Made by a program: the position numbers and the translations under genes. From the NCBI GenBank assembly GCA_903923395.1, contig CAIXXM010000003.1, forward strand, positions 1-64,000: a DNA stretch of 64,000 nt, given 5' to 3'. Positions 62,454-64,000 of this stretch are shown in pieces; positions within the stretch are counted from its first letter, which is position 1, and each line of letters opens with the position of its first letter. The notes under the pieces are model-generated. The model ran no database searches, was not told where the DNA came from, and saw nothing but the letters and a program-made list of their open reading frames with translations. This DNA comes from an uncultured Acidobacteriia bacterium (GTDB lineage Bacteria; Acidobacteriota; Terriglobia; Bryobacterales; Bryobacteraceae).

Positions 62454-63785
62454 CTAAATCTTGACCGCCTTGAAGCCGCCCTTCGACCGGTCATAGAGCC
62501 AAATGGCGCCGAAGACGATCAAGAGTACCGCCGGCAGAATTGCAACTGCCCGGAATGACAACTGCGCAGCCTGGCCCAGCAGCGCTTCCATTGCAGGACC
62601 CTGCGGCATGGCGGCAAACTTCTCCGCACCACCCGCCAGTTCCACCTTCTTCGTATCGAAGATCTTGCCCATCAGCGGCAGGACGAAGTTGATCGACAGC
62701 GTTCCGGCCGTTCCCATCAAGCCCATCAGCAGCGCACCGCCGCGGGGGAAACGTTCCGAAGCCGTCGCCAGCATCGTCGGCCACATGTAGCAAACACCGG
62801 TGCCCCAAAGCGTGGCAGCCAGCAAGCCGGTGACAGGATCATTTGCCACACTGAGCGCCACCAATCCGAGCGACGCCAGCAGGCAACTCACCCAGAGCAA
62901 GCCAATCGGCGACAGCTTATGCACGGCAGCACCGGCAAAGTGGCGCATCACAAACATCAGGCCTGAGACGTAAACCAGCAGCCAGATCCCGCGCATGCCC
63001 ACGGTGCGGGTCAGAGCAATGTCCACCCACTGGCCGGGTGCCAGTTCGGAGGCAGCGGTCAGGAACATGGAGAGGAAGAAGACGATGAACATCGGCCGCA
63101 GCAGTTCCTTGAACATTTCGCCCATGGAGACGCCGGAAGCCTGGCGTTCGGTCGGCGGGAACTTCACGCCGATGCAGAGCAGAATCACCAGTGTGGCGGG
63201 AATCAAGGTGACCATGAGCTTCAGTTCCCATGCAACGTTGAAATTACCCAGGAACAGCCCCGTCAAACCGCCGCCAATCAAACCGCCCGGCCACCAGGCA
63301 TGCAGTTCGTTGAGCTTCGCGGTCTTGTCATCGGGGTAAAGCGTGGCAGTCAAGGGATTGATCACCGTTTCCACCAGACCCCATCCAATTCCCAGCAGCA
63401 CAGCGCCAAGATAGATCACATGATACGGGTCACCAAGTGCGCTGAGTGCGCCCGCATTCGTTACCACCAGGGTACCCGCGATAAAACAGGCACCGGACAG
63501 CGGCAGCAGCAAACTCATGCCGATGTAATCGAGCAGCGGACTGCCAATGGCAATCGTGAACGCAAATCCCAGGAACGCGACGCCCAGCACCGAGCCGATC
63601 ATTTCGGCCGAGTGGGCTTTATCAATGGGATCAAAGAAAATCCGTTGGATATCACCGGCGACGGTGGCGCGCAAAGACGCGCTCATTCCGGCGGTGAAGA
63701 GAGCAAGAACGCTGACCCAAAAGAGACGCGTTTTGTTATATGCGGCGTGGCGGTCCGCAACAGGGGCGGCGGCTGGAGCACTCAT
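62454..63785 (-). CDS. Major facilitator superfamily transporter
   Basis: 443 residues with twelve hydrophobic segments, N-terminus MSAPAAAPVADRHAAYNKTRL (part of a 20-residue polar start). Motifs such as GFAFTIAIGSPLLDYIGM (the loop between helices 2 and 3 with the conserved D) and GGGLTGLFLGNFN fit a fucose/sugar-type MFS permease, but the substrate is not clear. It is divergent from the DUF1080 gene: its ATG (CAT at 63783-63785) overlaps a possible ATG on the other strand. The upstream sequence has no obvious RBS at the usual distance. Confidence 0.88.
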   Translation of the reverse strand: MSAPAAAPVADRHAAYNKTRLFWVSVLALFTAGMSASLRATVAGDIQRIFFDPIDKAHSAEMIGSVLGVAFLGFAFTIAIGSPLLDYIGMSLLLPLSGACFIAGTLVVTNAGALSALGDPYHVIYLGAVLLGIGWGLVETVINPLTATLYPDDKTAKLNELHAWWPGGLIGGGLTGLFLGNFNVAWELKLMVTLIPATLVILLCIGVKFPPTERQASGVSMGEMFKELLRPMFIVFFLSMFLTAASELAPGQWVDIALTRTVGMRGIWLLVYVSGLMFVMRHFAGAAVHKLSPIGLLWVSCLLASLGLVALSVANDPVTGLLAATLWGTGVCYMWPTMLATASERFPRGGALLMGLMGTAGTLSINFVLPLMGKIFDTKKVELAGGAEKFAAMPQGPAMEALLGQAAQLSFRAVAILPAVLLIVFGAIWLYDRSKGGFKAVKI

Positions 63786-63810
63786 GAGAGGTACAGCATA
63801 TCATTATTCG

Positions 63811-64000
63811 GTGAAGTTGTTTTCAGCACTCCTCTTGTTCGCCGTTTCCGCGTACGCTTCTCCACGCAGCTTGTTTGACGGCAAGACCCTGCAGGGCTGG
63901 GAAATGAGCGGTCCACGCCGCACTGCTTCGACCGAAAATGGGCAATTGCGCATCTCAGGCCGGGGCCATGCACCCAACTGGGTCCATACGCAGGCAGAGT
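63811..64000 (+). CDS. DUF1080 (3-keto-disaccharide hydrolase) protein, 3' end outside the window
   Basis: Partial. From the GTG at 63811 the product starts with a signal peptide (MKLFSALLLFAVSAYAS) followed by the typical start of the DUF1080/3-keto-disaccharide hydrolase family, RSLFDGKTLQGWEMSG. An ATG at 63784 is an alternative start and would overlap the divergent MFS start. The frame is open to the end of the window. Members hydrolyse keto-sugars or bind glycans and are secreted; here it may cooperate with the adjacent sugar-type transporter. Confidence 0.8.
   Translation, partial: MKLFSALLLFAVSAYASPRSLFDGKTLQGWEMSGPRRTASTENGQLRISGRGHAPNWVHTQAE

Noticed and set aside
1-64000. CRISPR arrays, insertion sequences and complete prophages
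   Set aside because: No regularly spaced repeats, cas-like genes, transposases or integrases were seen in any frame read.

Overview
The window is 64 kb of high-GC bacterial chromosome that most resembles an acidobacterium of the Solibacter/Bryobacter group (Bryobacterales). The reasons are family content and style, not a database search: three Oar-type TonB-dependent receptors with an N-terminal carboxypeptidase-regulatory-like domain, a huge propeller/Y_Y_Y histidine kinase, Tat-exported sulfatases, many small secreted esterases and dehydrogenases, a PEP-CTERM protein, YVTN and PD40 propellers, and frequent TTG/GTG starts with genes that overlap by 1-4 bases. No rRNA, CRISPR array, transposase or intact prophage was seen. 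One stable RNA gene is clear: tmRNA (ssrA).

Layout. 1-8.4 kb: 3' part of a PD40 propeller protein, an anonymous membrane-anchored regulator-like protein divergent from an Oar receptor, a Bax-inhibitor-1 family membrane protein and a PEP-CTERM protein. 8.6-14.2 kb: a tightly packed plus-strand run (membrane protein, six-hairpin-like glycosidase, GNAT, sulfatase, metallo-beta-lactamase-fold hydrolase) with overlapping starts. 14.2-18.1 kb: a UvrC N-terminal-half homologue, a small membrane protein, a TPR-like protein and a DUF5666-like secreted protein. 18.1-21.1 kb: a 41-bp near-perfect palindrome, tmRNA, a glucosaminidase-like protein, and ribosomal protein S1 with a consensus sigma-70 promoter. 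21.1-30.3 kb: YVTN protein, CE15-like esterase, two lipoproteins, a Nif3/beta-lactamase fusion, an AT-rich island with one membrane protein, a SASA esterase and a sorbosone-dehydrogenase-like protein.

30.3-36.2 kb is a complete RND efflux operon (adaptor, pump, outer-membrane factor). 36.2-42.9 kb holds nadD, a zinc-ribbon protein with 23 consecutive prolines, a PHP phosphoesterase, a half-length asparaginase with an esterase, a LolA-like protein and an S10 carboxypeptidase. 42.9-51.2 kb is a three-gene operon, Oar receptor - propeller histidine kinase - NarL-type response regulator, divergent from a second sulfatase; it looks like a self-contained sense-and-import unit for a sulfated glycan. 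51.2-57 kb has an acyltransferase, a small phage-structural-like protein and a third Oar receptor whose reading frame is broken near its start. 57-64 kb is housekeeping (queD, dinG, der) mixed with toxin-antitoxin material (an XRE antitoxin with the remnant of its toxin, and an intact vapBC), an MFS transporter and the start of a DUF1080 protein.

Biologically the window reads as a soil polysaccharide degrader: export-targeted sulfatases, glycosidase, glucuronoyl and acetyl esterases and oxidoreductases would free sugars outside the inner membrane, Oar-like receptors and the MFS transporter would import them, and the one-operon sensor would control the receptor. No wholly new multi-gene defence or mobile system was found; the most unusual single items are the Nif3-serine-hydrolase fusion, the frameshifted receptor, the toxin remnant, the UvrC half protein and the AT-rich island.
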